Shown: one piece after another, positions 9,707-18,868 of the stretch
Layout of the letters: each line of letters starts with the position of its first letter
Numbering within the stretch: position 1 is the first letter of the stretch
Assembly: GCF_022489065.1 (NCBI RefSeq)
Contig: NZ_JAKVTW010000021.1
Location: 1-64,000, forward strand
DNA length: 64,000 bases
Source of the DNA: Vreelandella neptunia
Lineage (GTDB): Bacteria; Pseudomonadota; Gammaproteobacteria; Pseudomonadales; Halomonadaceae
Direction: 5' to 3'
Program-made: the position numbers and the translations under genes
The notes under the pieces: model-generated
What the model was told of the DNA's origin: nothing
Seen by the model: only the letters and a program-made list of their open reading frames with translations
The model's database searches: none

Positions 9707-9766
9707 AATCATACTCTTGCCTGTAGCAAGACATATTTTTTGTCGAAAAAGTAAAGGAGCCGTTAC

Positions 9767-10321
9767 ATGATCGATTTTACGCTTCACGATAAGCAAAGCG
9801 CCCCTCAACCCAGCCAAAAGCTATTGGATACATCTATCCAAGCATTCGGCATGATTCCTGGCTTACACGCCGTCATGGCTGAAGCACCGGGGCTATTGGA
9901 GGGGTATCAAAAGCTTCATCAGCTAGCGCTGGATAGCAGTTTTGATAAGGAAGAGCTTACCGTGGTTTGGCAAACCATCAATGTCGAACATGCCTGCCAC
10001 TACTGCGTTCCTGCACATACGGGCATTGCTAAATCCATGAATGTGGACGATGCCATCACTGAGGCTCTGCGAAACGAGACTCCACTTCCCACAGAACGTT
10101 TGGAAGCGCTGCGTAATTTTACGCTTTCCGTTGTGCGTGGTCGTGGCCACGTAGATGAAAATGACGTGCAGGCCTTCCTCGCTGCTGGCTTTACAAGACG
10201 CCAGATTCTAGAGGTCGTGCTCGTCACAGCGCAGAAGGTCATGAGCAACTATACCAATCATCTAGCAGACACGCCGGTTGATGCCCCTTTCAAAAAATTT
10301 GAGTGGCATAAGGCTAATTAA
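9767..10321 (+). CDS. Carboxymuconolactone decarboxylase / AhpD-like family protein
   Basis: 184 residues with the family redox motif EHACHYCVPAH (ExxxCxxCxxxH) near residue 75, as in AhpD-type alkylhydroperoxidases. The two cysteines and the histidine are intact, so thiol-based peroxide or electrophile reduction is the best guess; the true substrate is unknown. The rest is helical, as in the family. A good ribosome site (AAAGGAG) precedes the ATG. The gene is alone, divergent from a TetR gene and preceded by a perfect TetR operator, so it is probably induced when the repressor binds a small toxic molecule. Confidence 0.88.
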   Translation: MIDFTLHDKQSAPQPSQKLLDTSIQAFGMIPGLHAVMAEAPGLLEGYQKLHQLALDSSFDKEELTVVWQTINVEHACHYCVPAHTGIAKSMNVDDAITEALRNETPLPTERLEALRNFTLSVVRGRGHVDENDVQAFLAAGFTRRQILEVVLVTAQKVMSNYTNHLADTPVDAPFKKFEWHKAN

Positions 10322-10335
10322 TAAATGTATCGCGA

Positions 10336-10370
10336 GAAGCGGCGCCCCAGCGTCGCTTCTTGCTTTTGGA
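10336..10370 (+). terminator. Rho-independent terminator of the CMD-like gene
   Basis: Arms GAAGCGGCGC and GCGTCGCTTC (one G-U pair) enclose CCCA and are followed by TTGCTTTT, 15 bases after the stop codon. Confidence 0.7.
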
Positions 10371-10836
10371 ATGAGGCTTCTTTAACAGTGATGGCACTTT
10401 TAAAATATTGGATACAAGAAAAAAGGCGCCTGCTGGAGCCAATAAAAAGGAACAGATCAGAAGGAATTAGGCCTTCCATGGGGGGGGGGGTGACATCCTT
10501 GTCTAGAGGCTTCATGCCATAACATAAATCAATTTAGAAGGTATTTTGCGCCGCATCAAATTAGACATCCATGGTTTAGCTTGTGCTGTCGTTTCTTCTC
10601 TACAGGGTCGTCTGACCTACCACGCTCTCTAGTTATCCTTTTGCCGTCATATCCCAGTGCTACGCCAAACACGTAGCGCCGTACCCGCCGGCGAGTGACG
10701 GATCTAGCCTTCCTTGAGCATTTGTTGGTACGTTAGCTAATTCAGCACTTTTTTCAACTGTTATGATGACTAGACACCTTTATACGTGATAGGCGATACG
10801 CGATCGCGTTGAACCTTCGCCTGCTAGGTACCGTTC
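10371..10836. other. Gene-free stretch with an 11-base G run
   Basis: No gene was recognised. A run of 11 G lies at 10480-10490 and could vary in length by slippage. The stretch ends in the leader of the next gene, which has only a weak ribosome site (TAGGT). Confidence 0.35.
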
Positions 10837-12849
10837 ATGACATCGATATCGAATGAAAACATCGCTCCAAGACGGCGCGTGCAGCACTCACTCCTGCGCA
10901 TGATCACATTCCCCTTTGCGACGCTACGCGGGCGCTTGGTTATGGGGGCTGTGGTGCTATGGAGTTTGCTTTGCCTAATCGTGCTCATGTTTGGCTGGCA
11001 GGCGGGCAAGTTCCTGGTGAATGAGACCAACCACCAGCATCTTCGCTACGAGGCAGAACTCATTAGCCACTCAATCACTCGTCAGGTGAATGAGCGTTTC
11101 AGCGAACTGGAGCGCTTGGCAGAGAGAATGTCGTTTCCCAGGCAAGGAGCTCTACTCGAACAGCACGCGTACACGATGGAACCTCTCTTTGAAGCGCTGC
11201 TGGTATTTGATTTAAGTAGCGATGTCGTTGATGAGTGGCCTGCTGAAGGAGGCCGCAGCGGTAACAATTTTGCTGATCGTGAATATACCCGGTTTATGCA
11301 TGCGTTCAAAGCGCCTTACGTCAGCGCTCCCCTGGTTGGACGCATTACTAACACGCCGTTGGTACTGATGCTGGTCCCCCTCCACGACGACGCGGGTCGC
11401 TACACAGGCTTTTTAGGTGGATTGGTCGATCTTAGGAAAAGCCAACTGTTCAACAACTTTGATAAGCTCCGCTTAGGCGATCGCGGCTATGTCACGATCA
11501 CAACGGCAACCGGTCAGCGTATTTACGCTCCCAATCAACAAGAAGCCATTGTGACGCTACCTGACACCATTTCGCCCGTCTTGGAGCAAGCGTTGGATGG
11601 CTGGGAAGGCGAGAGTTTAGGTCAGTCTATCGCTGGCGAACCTCAACTGGTCGCCTATCGACAAATTTGGCCTGCGAACTGGATCGTTGGCGTGCATTTG
11701 CCGCAAGCACAAGCCGAAGCCCCCCTTGTTGTGGGCATGAAGCAAATTACTGTCTACGTCTGGGGCATCCTCGCACTGATTTTACCCTTGGTGTGGGGAG
11801 TGATTTGGTTGGCTTTACGCCCCTTGGCGCATCTTGCTCGACAGATTCAAGAGCTTCAAGACGGGCGCCGCTCTGTATTGAATATCCCCACTACGATGAA
11901 AGAGCTGCGCCGCGTTATTGATGTGATCAACATGACTGAAGCTGCACGCCAAGCAAGCTTGCATGACTTAGCGGAGCGGGAAGCCTTGCTGAGGGGAACG
12001 TTATCCGCTTCGCCTCAAGGCACGTTTGTGACGAACCCTCGCGGTCAACTGACCTTTATTAACGACGCTCTGAACGCGATTTTGGGTGATGAGGCACTTC
12101 GCAGCCTTCAAGATTGGAGCGATCAAATTCATCACGATGACCTCCCTGAGGTCAGAACCGCTTGGTTACGCAGTCTCGTTAAACAAACGGATTTTAAACG
12201 TCAGTTCCGCTTCTTTAGTGCCGATGGAGAGATGTACTGGTTAGATGTGCAAACAGCGGCTGTGCATGTCGATGATCAGTTTATCGGCACCGTGGGTACG
12301 GTACGCGATATCACCCAGCACCACCACGACTATGCTCAAAAGCTCTGGGAAGCGGAGCATGATCCTCTCACCCGTTTACTGAATCGTCGCGGGCTAACGA
12401 GGCATCTTGAAGAGTTGCTGATGCAATGGCAGTCAAAAGACAAACCTACCGCCGTACTGCTGTTTGATTTAGATCGCTTCAAGCCCGTTAACGATCAAGG
12501 AGGCCATGCGCTAGGCGATCAGATGCTTCAACAGATTGCGCATATCGTACAGAGCGGGATTCGCAGCAGTGATTATGCCGCTCGCCAAGGTGGAGATGAA
12601 TTTGCTGTCTTACTGCCAGGCTGTACGCCAGCGCGGGCGCTCACCATCGCCGAATCTCTGCGTGCCAGTATTGCCGCTAGCTTTATCGAAGCAGAGGGTC
12701 GTCAATGGCAAGTCACCGCCAGTATTGGGGTCAGTCATTTCCGCCAAGAGGATACAACGATCGACGATGTACTCAATCGAGCTGACGCTGCGAGCTATCG
12801 CGCAAAGCAACGTGGACGTAACAAGGTCGAGGGTGATGTCGATGTCTAG
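10837..12849 (+). CDS. Membrane diguanylate cyclase (Cache-PAS-GGDEF)
   Basis: 670 residues. TM helix about 36-58; a periplasmic sensor region of the dCache kind about 60-300 (NNFADREYTRF, APLVGRITNTPL, LGDRGYVTI); TM helix about 303-325; a short HAMP-like linker; PAS about 385-495 with a PAC end (GTVGTVRDITQ); GGDEF about 500-665. The active loop is GGDEF, and RSSD sits five residues upstream as the I-site. It should make c-di-GMP in response to a periplasmic ligand, with product inhibition. The dCache region resembles that of the hybrid kinase at 661-3645, so related ligands are possible. It is a single gene. Confidence 0.93.
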   Translation: MTSISNENIAPRRRVQHSLLRMITFPFATLRGRLVMGAVVLWSLLCLIVLMFGWQAGKFLVNETNHQHLRYEAELISHSITRQVNERFSELERLAERMSFPRQGALLEQHAYTMEPLFEALLVFDLSSDVVDEWPAEGGRSGNNFADREYTRFMHAFKAPYVSAPLVGRITNTPLVLMLVPLHDDAGRYTGFLGGLVDLRKSQLFNNFDKLRLGDRGYVTITTATGQRIYAPNQQEAIVTLPDTISPVLEQALDGWEGESLGQSIAGEPQLVAYRQIWPANWIVGVHLPQAQAEAPLVVGMKQITVYVWGILALILPLVWGVIWLALRPLAHLARQIQELQDGRRSVLNIPTTMKELRRVIDVINMTEAARQASLHDLAEREALLRGTLSASPQGTFVTNPRGQLTFINDALNAILGDEALRSLQDWSDQIHHDDLPEVRTAWLRSLVKQTDFKRQFRFFSADGEMYWLDVQTAAVHVDDQFIGTVGTVRDITQHHHDYAQKLWEAEHDPLTRLLNRRGLTRHLEELLMQWQSKDKPTAVLLFDLDRFKPVNDQGGHALGDQMLQQIAHIVQSGIRSSDYAARQGGDEFAVLLPGCTPARALTIAESLRASIAASFIEAEGRQWQVTASIGVSHFRQEDTTIDDVLNRADAASYRAKQRGRNKVEGDVDV

Positions 12850-12985
12850 CAGACAATTACAATCATTATTTCCAAGCCGATCGAGCAGGCAATTTAACTA
12901 ACAATAAAGTCACCTTTCCTCTCATAGGCCGGGCCGCAGGTCGCTTATTTCAACGACGTGTTGCCCGCCCACCCACGTTATGAGA

Positions 12986-13966
12986 TCAGGCCATGTTGAC
13001 GACCACTCTTCCCCTGACCTTACCTGCAAGCAGGTCTTCTGCGACACCAATGGCTTGCGTTAGATCGATGGGCCGAGTAATCGCTTCCAATTGATGAGGG
13101 CTCAGTAGCTCTCCTAAGCGACGCCAAGCCTCGACACGGTGAGCCAACGGTCTCATGACGCTATCGATACCCGCGAGCGTGACACCGCGTAAAATGAAGG
13201 GGGCAACGCTGGTGGGTAAATCCATCCCCTGCGCGAGTCCACAGCACGCCACGGTGCCGCCATACTTGGTGGAAGCCAACACATTGGCAAGGGTATGGCT
13301 GCCCACAGAGTCAATGGCCCCCGCCCACCGCTCTTTGGCCAATGGGCGTCCGGGTTCGGAGAGTTCACGACGGTCTATCACATTCTCAGCCCCCAGCTCG
13401 ACAAGATAGGGTGCTTCCTCTTGACGCCCCGTAGAGGCAACGACGCGATAGCCTAAGCGAGCCAGCAGCGTAATCGCGTAGCTGCCCACGCCACCGCTCG
13501 CGCCGGTGACCAAAATTTCTCCTTGGTCAGGCGTAACGCCGCGCTCTTCCAGTGCCATGACCGCTAGCATTGCTGTATAGCCTGCCGTGCCAATGGCCAT
13601 CGACTGATAAGGCGTAAACGCTGACGGCTGTGGAATGAGCCAGCGGCTGTCTAAGCGCGCCTTCTCGGCCAATCCCCCCCAATGCTTTTCGCCTACGCCC
13701 CAGCCGTTAAGCAGCACCGTATCCCCTGGCTTGAAGTCAGGCGAGGCGGAGTGCTCGACGACCCCTGATAGATCAATGCCGGGCACCATAGGAAACTGCT
13801 TCACCACAGGCCCTTTGCCTGTAATGGCCAAAGCGTCTTTGTAGTTAAGCGTACTGCAATGCACACTGACAGAAACATCGCCTTCAGGTAACGATGCTTC
13901 GTCTAGCGAGGTAATGGCTACCTGCTGCTTACCTTCTGTCTTATCGATCAGCACTGCTTTGAACAT
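12986..13966 (-). CDS. acuI: Acrylyl-CoA reductase (NADPH), YhdH/AcuI family
   Basis: 326 residues, the normal length for the YhdH/AcuI branch of zinc-free medium-chain reductases. Motifs: [17 protein letters not shown] near the N-terminus, PGIDLSGVV, the NADPH-binding glycine motif [12 protein letters not shown], and a C-terminal GRVVVNM. It reduces acryloyl-CoA to propionyl-CoA, a detoxifying step in acrylate and DMSP use. It lies 45 bp downstream of an acuR-like TetR gene on the same strand, with a TAGAC-type palindrome in the gap. The family also includes general quinone or enone reductases, but the acuR neighbour favours acuI. Confidence 0.86.
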   Translation of the reverse strand: MFKAVLIDKTEGKQQVAITSLDEASLPEGDVSVSVHCSTLNYKDALAITGKGPVVKQFPMVPGIDLSGVVEHSASPDFKPGDTVLLNGWGVGEKHWGGLAEKARLDSRWLIPQPSAFTPYQSMAIGTAGYTAMLAVMALEERGVTPDQGEILVTGASGGVGSYAITLLARLGYRVVASTGRQEEAPYLVELGAENVIDRRELSEPGRPLAKERWAGAIDSVGSHTLANVLASTKYGGTVACCGLAQGMDLPTSVAPFILRGVTLAGIDSVMRPLAHRVEAWRRLGELLSPHQLEAITRPIDLTQAIGVAEDLLAGKVRGRVVVNMA

Positions 13967-13981
13967 GTTGCACCTCTTTTG

Positions 13982-13995
13982 TAGACGGTCGTCTA
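13982..13995. promoter_or_regulatory. AcuR-type operator before acuI
   Basis: The palindrome TAGACGGTCGTCTA lies in the 45-bp gap between the TetR gene and acuI. It has the TAGAC...GTCTA form known for AcuR/NemR-like repressors. Confidence 0.7.
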
Positions 13996-14011
13996 TTAAA
14001 TGATAAAAAAA

Positions 14012-14653
14012 TTACGGAGATATTCCGTCTAAAAACGTATCCAGAAAGGTATCGAGTGGGCGCGTTTGCGCTTCAAGACGCGCACGCATGACAGCACCTT
14101 CCCAACCAATCCAAAAAGCCTCAGCGAGTCGATCGCAATCTGCTGAAGAAATGATGTCACCCAGTCGTAGGGCTTCACGTAAACATACCGCTAGTCGTTG
14201 TTGCCAGTCGGTCAATATCGCTTGCAGGCATGTACGATAGCCCTCGGGAAGACCATTCACTTCTTGCCCCAAGTTGCCGACCAAACAGCCGCGCTGAAAA
14301 TCGTGACGCTGCATGCCTTCCTTAGCATCTGCTACGAAAGCTTTGATACGCACCAACGGCGGTAGCGTGTCGTTGAGCAAATGACGATCCAATTTTTTGG
14401 CAAAGTAGGCGCCGTAATGCTCTAAAACGGCGTAACCAAATGCCTCTTTACTGGAGAAGTAGTAATAGAAAGACCCTTTAGGAACGCCGACGCGCTTGAG
14501 GATGCCATCGATGCCCGCATTGGCAAACCCCTGCTCCGTCAGCACTTCGGTCCCGCTTCTAATCAACGCAGCACGCGTATCCACGTGATGATGTGGATGC
14601 TTAGGAGGGCGGCCACGCCGCTTGATGGGGGATGATTGGTTCATGCTGAACAA
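14012..14653 (-). CDS. acuR: TetR-family repressor, AcuR-like
   Basis: 213 residues. A basic N-terminal arm (KRRGRPPKHPHHH) precedes the helix-turn-helix GFANAGIDGILKRVGVPKGSFYYYF and SSKEAFGYAVLEHY. The C-terminal part carries GCLVGNLGQE, typical of the AcuR/NemR group. In that group AcuR releases DNA when acrylate is present and so induces acuI. Palindromes of the TAGAC form lie both before this gene (14656-14670) and before acuI (13982-13995), consistent with autoregulation and control of acuI. A start six bases further in (MNQSS) is also possible. Confidence 0.85.
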   Translation of the reverse strand: MFSMNQSSPIKRRGRPPKHPHHHVDTRAALIRSGTEVLTEQGFANAGIDGILKRVGVPKGSFYYYFSSKEAFGYAVLEHYGAYFAKKLDRHLLNDTLPPLVRIKAFVADAKEGMQRHDFQRGCLVGNLGQEVNGLPEGYRTCLQAILTDWQQRLAVCLREALRLGDIISSADCDRLAEAFWIGWEGAVMRARLEAQTRPLDTFLDTFLDGISP

Positions 14654-14655
14654 TA

Positions 14656-14670
14656 TAGACTGGCCGTCTA
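14656..14670. promoter_or_regulatory. AcuR-type operator before acuR
   Basis: TAGACTGGCCGTCTA sits just upstream of the acuR start. Its half sites match those of the site before acuI, with one more base between them. Confidence 0.65.
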
Positions 14671-14999
14671 CAAAATACTAGGATCGAGTTTGTTTCCTCA
14701 TCCCCTGAGTTCAGCTCATTTCGTTTAGCTCGTCCGATACGCCATGCCGTAATGCTAACCCCCACCGCAGTATAGCCGCTTCATCTAACATGCCTAATAT
14801 ACAGAACCACTTACTTTTCACAGTTTGGTAGGTGGCCCTCTCTTTGAATAAAAACAACAAGAGGTAGTCATATAGGGTTGGGGTTATCTATCCTTTGAGA
14901 TTCGTTGAATTAATATCACTGCCTCTTGATCTCACTTAGCAACAGTGTCCTCATCCCAACACTCGACTTGTGAAAGCCGTAAATTGTTTCAATACAGAG

Positions 15000-15038
15000 A
15001 CATTGACAGCTATGGCTGTCAATGTGACACGTGTCACA
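15000..15038. repeat. Two overlapping perfect palindromes
   Basis: 15000-15010 and 15015-15025 form an 11-base perfect inverted repeat (ACATTGACAGC / GCTGTCAATGT) around TATG. Overlapping its end, 15023-15038 is the 16-base perfect palindrome TGTGACACGTGTCACA. They lie about 180 bases before the small gene at 15219 in an otherwise gene-free stretch (14671-15218). An operator pair or an attachment-type site is possible; no T run follows, so a terminator is unlikely. Confidence 0.6.
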
Positions 15039-15218
15039 GCCAATTTATCATTCTGCACTACCAGGATAGCGAAAGGAGCCTACCCGAATGTGGATAAAAA
15101 GCAGCATTTGAACTGATGCTCAATAGCACCATCAGAAGGGGTATGACAAATGAGTGGGCTTTCGCCGACAAGCTATTACTTCTCACCTTTGCAAGGTGAA
15201 GAATTTACGGAGCACTTT

Positions 15219-15383
15219 ATGGACTTCAAGCATGCGATAGTGAAAGTAGAAGATGGCACGGGCACTTTGCTCTGCAACAACTGTGGCATTGTCATTGCTA
15301 AAGGTACGAAACATGAAGATAGAAAACACTACTGTGCAATGTGTATGAGCGGTAATTGCAAAGCAAAGCTTAAGAAAGATTAG
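15219..15383 (+). CDS. Small zinc-ribbon-like protein
   Basis: 54 residues from the ATG at 15219 (MDFKHAIVKVEDG), chosen because CGGAG lies seven bases upstream; an open frame also begins at 15150 without such a site. The protein carries CNNCG and CAMC pairs plus histidines between them, suggesting one structural zinc. The end is lysine-rich (KAKLKKD). I do not recognise the family. A weak AT-rich hairpin (TTAGAATAA...TTATTCTTAG) follows the stop codon. Confidence 0.55.
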   Translation: MDFKHAIVKVEDGTGTLLCNNCGIVIAKGTKHEDRKHYCAMCMSGNCKAKLKKD

Positions 15384-15409
15384 AATAATCAATTGCTTAT
15401 TCTTAGCCT

Positions 15410-15722
15410 GACTCCACCTCAAAAATAAATTACTCAAAATTAGAATTTTCAGTAAGCTAAACGCTGTGAGGAGTAAGAAAAAGCTGTCTGACTCAGATAT
15501 ACCTGTCTCCGGTATAACCAGGGCGGTTCATTCCTGCGATATCGATACTGAAGGTCATCGCTACCCACTACCAGGTGGTTTATGGGCAATGATCGTATTG
15601 GCAATGCGTCCCTAAGCAGCAAATTCACTGACGAGATGCCCCGATTCAGGAAGTATCACAGCCGTTGCTCAGCAAGTGGGGACGCTTTATTTGACTATTC
15701 ACACATTCAAAGCGCTAAGGTT
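15410..15722. other. Gene-free stretch
   Basis: An open frame at 15582-15845 on the plus strand has no recognisable sequence and runs into the DsrE gene antisense, so it is not called. Nothing else was recognised; short peptide-like pieces suggest decayed DNA. Confidence 0.35.
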
Positions 15723-16022
15723 TTATGCGCGGATATAGGCCCAGCCTTTTGCTTGGAGTTCAGCAAGTGTAACCACTGCCGCATCTACCTCAGTGAGGGT
15801 ACGGGTATTGTCGAGCCCTTGGGCCACAAGGGAATTACGGCATAACCGCAGCATTGAGTCGGTTTCGTCAGGAGTGGTCAGGGCGGCGATCACGGCGCTG
15901 GCATTAGCGACAATCAGTACCTCGGCATCTGGCCGGGCCTTTTGCAAGTTGACGGCATTACGGCGGGCACGAATCAAGGCCTCTGGCGTGGGCGCGTGAA
16001 GCAGGACATGAAGGGGTGGCAT
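15723..16022 (-). CDS. DsrE-family small protein
   Basis: 99 residues from the ATG at 16022 (MPPLHVLLHAPT), with GGAG upstream. A Rossmann-like pattern of the DsrE/DsrF fold is visible: PLHVLLHAPTPEAL, an AEVLIVANA strand, LCRNSLV with a cysteine, and AAVVTLAELQAKGWAYI at the end. DsrE-like proteins take part in sulfur transfer or bind small thiols. It follows the three ABC importer genes on the same strand by 25 bp, so it is probably co-transcribed and may handle sulfur from the imported compound. That link is inference. Confidence 0.7.
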   Translation of the reverse strand: MPPLHVLLHAPTPEALIRARRNAVNLQKARPDAEVLIVANASAVIAALTTPDETDSMLRLCRNSLVAQGLDNTRTLTEVDAAVVTLAELQAKGWAYIRA

Positions 16023-16047
16023 GGTTTTCTCCAAGAAAAACGCGTGA

Positions 16048-16815
16048 TCAGTAGCTGCCGATGATCGTCTCGACACGCTGAACAAGAGGTGCGAATTCGG
16101 GATAGTCACGGCGATCATCTAGAGGCATGTCGACCTCAAGGATCTCAACCACCCGTGCTGGCTGATCCATCCCACCATTACCTAGTACCATCACTCGGTC
16201 GGCAAGCAGGACGGCTTCCTCTATATCGTGAGTGATAAAGACAATGGCGGCTTCGGTACGCCGACGCAGCTCGACCAGCTCCTGTTGGAGTCGGCGCCGA
16301 GTGATAGCGTCAAGCGCAGAGAAGGGCTCGTCCATGAACAGCACCCTGGGCTGAACAGCAAGCGCCCGGGCAATGCCGACCCGCTGCTGCTGACCACCCG
16401 AGAGCGTATGGGGCCAGCGTTCAGCGAATTCATCAAGCCCCACTAGCGCCAGAGGCTCCAAAGCGCGGCGGCGGCGCTCGGCTTTAGAAAGCGAAAGGCC
16501 CTCCAAGCCTAACTCCACGTTACCCTGTACTCTGCGCCAAGGAAAAAGCCTTGGCGCCTGAAAAACCATTGACCAGGCGCGACTGTCTCGTGTGATGGCG
16601 GCGGGTATCTCTACTCGTCCCGATTGTGGGGCAAGCAAGCCAGCCAATGCTCGTAGTAGGGTCGACTTTCCAACCCCTGAAGCACCCACGACGGCCACGA
16701 ACTCCTGAGGGTGAAGTGTCAGATCAACACCGGCCAAGATGGTGGTGTCGTCAAAACCTAGGCTGACGTTTCGCGCGCTGAGCACCGGGGGCATCGTCAT
16801 GCTGGAGTCGGTCAT
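16048..16815 (-). CDS. ABC transporter ATP-binding protein (nitrate/sulfonate/taurine class)
   Basis: 255 residues from the ATG at 16815, which overlaps the permease stop as ATGA and has AAGGTGG upstream; a GTG three codons earlier is less likely. Walker A GASGVGKST, signature LSGGQQQRVGIARAL, Walker B RVLFMDEPFSALD and the switch histidine in FITHDIEEAV are all intact. It resembles SsuB/TauB/NrtD, which power uptake of sulfonates, taurine or nitrate. Forms an importer with the permease and binding protein encoded just upstream. Confidence 0.92.
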   Translation of the reverse strand: MTDSSMTMPPVLSARNVSLGFDDTTILAGVDLTLHPQEFVAVVGASGVGKSTLLRALAGLLAPQSGRVEIPAAITRDSRAWSMVFQAPRLFPWRRVQGNVELGLEGLSLSKAERRRRALEPLALVGLDEFAERWPHTLSGGQQQRVGIARALAVQPRVLFMDEPFSALDAITRRRLQQELVELRRRTEAAIVFITHDIEEAVLLADRVMVLGNGGMDQPARVVEILEVDMPLDDRRDYPEFAPLVQRVETIIGSY

Positions 16816-17576
16816 GATTGCCACCTTAATAATCTGCGCTGCACTACCATGAACAGGAAGTCGAAGGTTGCGTAGAGGGCGGCGATGGTCAGCATGTAAA
16901 CCACCACGATATCAGTCGCCAGCAGGCTAGAAGCCTCCATCATGCGCTGGCCAATACCAGGGATGCCGAACAGCTCAGCGGCCACCACGGTCATCCAACC
17001 CTGACCGAGTCCGGCACGCATACCGCTGAGAATACCCGGGGCCGCCGCAGGCAAGCTGACCTTGGTCAGCCGAGCCAGAAAACGCTGCTGACCAAAGGCG
17101 CGTGCCACTTCGTCATAGCCAGGATCAATCGAGTGCACAGCGCTGTAGCTGGCGAAGTAATTGATCCAGAAAACGCCAATGCTGATGATGAAGGCGGCCG
17201 CAGAAGGATTTATGCCGAACCAAATGATGGCGAAAGGAATCCATGCCAGCGGCGGAATGGGTCGTAGCAATCTAGCAAGCCAGGCATGCGCAGCATTAAA
17301 CCTGGGCAGCAGCGCAGCCGATATGCCCACGGCAATGCCTAAAGTCGAACCAAGCAACACGCCCACACTGTAGTGGCTAAGGCTTGAGCGCACTACGTCA
17401 AACCAGATGCCATCGAGCAGTTCAAGCCACAGTACGCCGGGAATAGATGACGGCAAGGGCACCAAGCTGCCGGGCAACAGTCCACTGCGCAGCGAAAGCT
17501 CCCAGAAAAGCAGAAATCCGGTGAGCCCCAGTACACTATAGAGAGTGCGTTGGGCGCGCGTCATGCCTACCATCAT
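16812..17576 (-). CDS. ABC transporter permease (SsuC/TauC class)
   Basis: 254 residues with about six membrane helices and the EAA-type loop DEVARAFGQQRFLARLTKVSLPAAAPGIL, which docks to the ATPase. The inner-membrane channel of the importer. Overlaps its upstream and downstream neighbours by 4 bp each (ATGA), so translation is coupled. Substrate class follows from family resemblance only. Confidence 0.92.
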   Translation of the reverse strand: MMVGMTRAQRTLYSVLGLTGFLLFWELSLRSGLLPGSLVPLPSSIPGVLWLELLDGIWFDVVRSSLSHYSVGVLLGSTLGIAVGISAALLPRFNAAHAWLARLLRPIPPLAWIPFAIIWFGINPSAAAFIISIGVFWINYFASYSAVHSIDPGYDEVARAFGQQRFLARLTKVSLPAAAPGILSGMRAGLGQGWMTVVAAELFGIPGIGQRMMEASSLLATDIVVVYMLTIAALYATFDFLFMVVQRRLLRWQS

Positions 17577-18604
17577 TTGCTGTCACGTTCCGCGATGACG
17601 GCGTCATACAAGGACGTATCAAACAGGGCGTCGAGATCCACAGATTCATTTAAAGAGCCTTGTTCGATCTGAAAGTCGTGCATCAGCCGAGTGCCCTCGC
17701 GAATGGCGTGAGGATCACTACCGTAATTGGATGAGGGAGAGGCGAGCGCTATTTCTACAGTTTCTAGAGGAATCAATCGCTTGCCGACAAATTCGCGGAC
17801 ATGGGGTGCCGCACTGTTGGGATTTTCAACGAGCATCTCCGTGGCTCGTACATGCAGTGCCATTAACGCCTGCATAGCCTCAGGATGGTCCGCCAGCGCG
17901 GCTTCACGAGCAGCCAATACCGCCCCCGGCTGGCCTGGAAGCATGGCATCAGCGCGGGCCACCACGCGGGCCTGATTGTCACGCTGCTGCACGGTGGTGA
18001 GAATTGGCTCCAAAATAGAGGCGGCATCCACGGCACCCGCGAGCAGTGCCTGTTGGACGCGATCGGCACCCATAGCGACGATCTCAACGGCTTCCAAACC
18101 CACACCCAACTGTTCGATCAACCAATAGCGCAGCACGGTATCCGGCACCGAGCCTTGAGGGAACGTGGCGATCTTGGGCTTGCGGCCCTCTGCGGCGGTG
18201 AAGCTGGCAATAGCCTGCGCACCATCATCGCCAGCGCGTTCGAAATGGCCCGCCAGTTCGCCACGCGCCACCAGACCGATCTGCTCCTGAATGCTAGAGG
18301 CGAGAACCTTGATGGGTACGCCGTTAGCCCGGGCTACCATCGCCGGACCGATACCGAAATACATAACGTCAAGCTCGCCAGAGGCCAACGCTTGAACCAT
18401 GGCTGGGCCACTCGAAAAGCGTGTTAGCTCCAATTCCAGTCCCGCTTCCTCGGTCCAACCCTCTCCTTCCATCACAAACAATTGGGCGACCGGTAATATC
18501 GGCATGTAGCCAACTTCCAGGGTAGTGAGGTGATCATCAGCCTGGCTGGTGGTGCTAACAAATACCGCCGTTAGCATTGCCAAGGAACTAAGGAAACGGG
18601 GCAT
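17573..18604 (-). CDS. ABC transporter substrate-binding protein (NMT1/taurine-like)
   Basis: 343 residues from the ATG at 18604 (MPRFLSSLAML), which has GGAGAG upstream and gives a proper signal peptide ending near SQADD; a start at 18658 would put an odd charged extension before it. Mature start TTLEVGYMPILPVAQLFVMEGEGW is typical of the SsuA/TauA/NrtA group: a periplasmic binding protein that delivers a small anion to the permease. The exact ligand cannot be told. First gene of the importer operon; a broken TetR gene lies upstream on the same strand. Confidence 0.88.
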   Translation of the reverse strand: MPRFLSSLAMLTAVFVSTTSQADDHLTTLEVGYMPILPVAQLFVMEGEGWTEEAGLELELTRFSSGPAMVQALASGELDVMYFGIGPAMVARANGVPIKVLASSIQEQIGLVARGELAGHFERAGDDGAQAIASFTAAEGRKPKIATFPQGSVPDTVLRYWLIEQLGVGLEAVEIVAMGADRVQQALLAGAVDAASILEPILTTVQQRDNQARVVARADAMLPGQPGAVLAAREAALADHPEAMQALMALHVRATEMLVENPNSAAPHVREFVGKRLIPLETVEIALASPSSNYGSDPHAIREGTRLMHDFQIEQGSLNESVDLDALFDTSLYDAVIAERDSK

Positions 18605-18868
18605 GGCGAACTCTCCATTGGAAAATGAATGGTCATCTATCCTATCCGATTGCTGCATATAACCAAAATAGTTATTTGCGACGAATTCATATGCTCATAT
18701 GTTCTTGAAACCCAAGCGCGGCTTAGCCTCTTTAGGGCGATAATCCTGCTGCCACTTAGAAAATTCCTGCTAGCACTCATGTTCCAGCGAGGTCATAGAG
18801 TGACACCGACGTGGCCTTAAGCGGACAAGGTATCAGCCGGATAGTGGACTCTTAGAAAACGTCGTTGC

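Noticed and set aside
15582..15845. 87-codon plus-strand frame
   Set aside because: Overlaps the DsrE gene antisense and has no ribosome site or known features.
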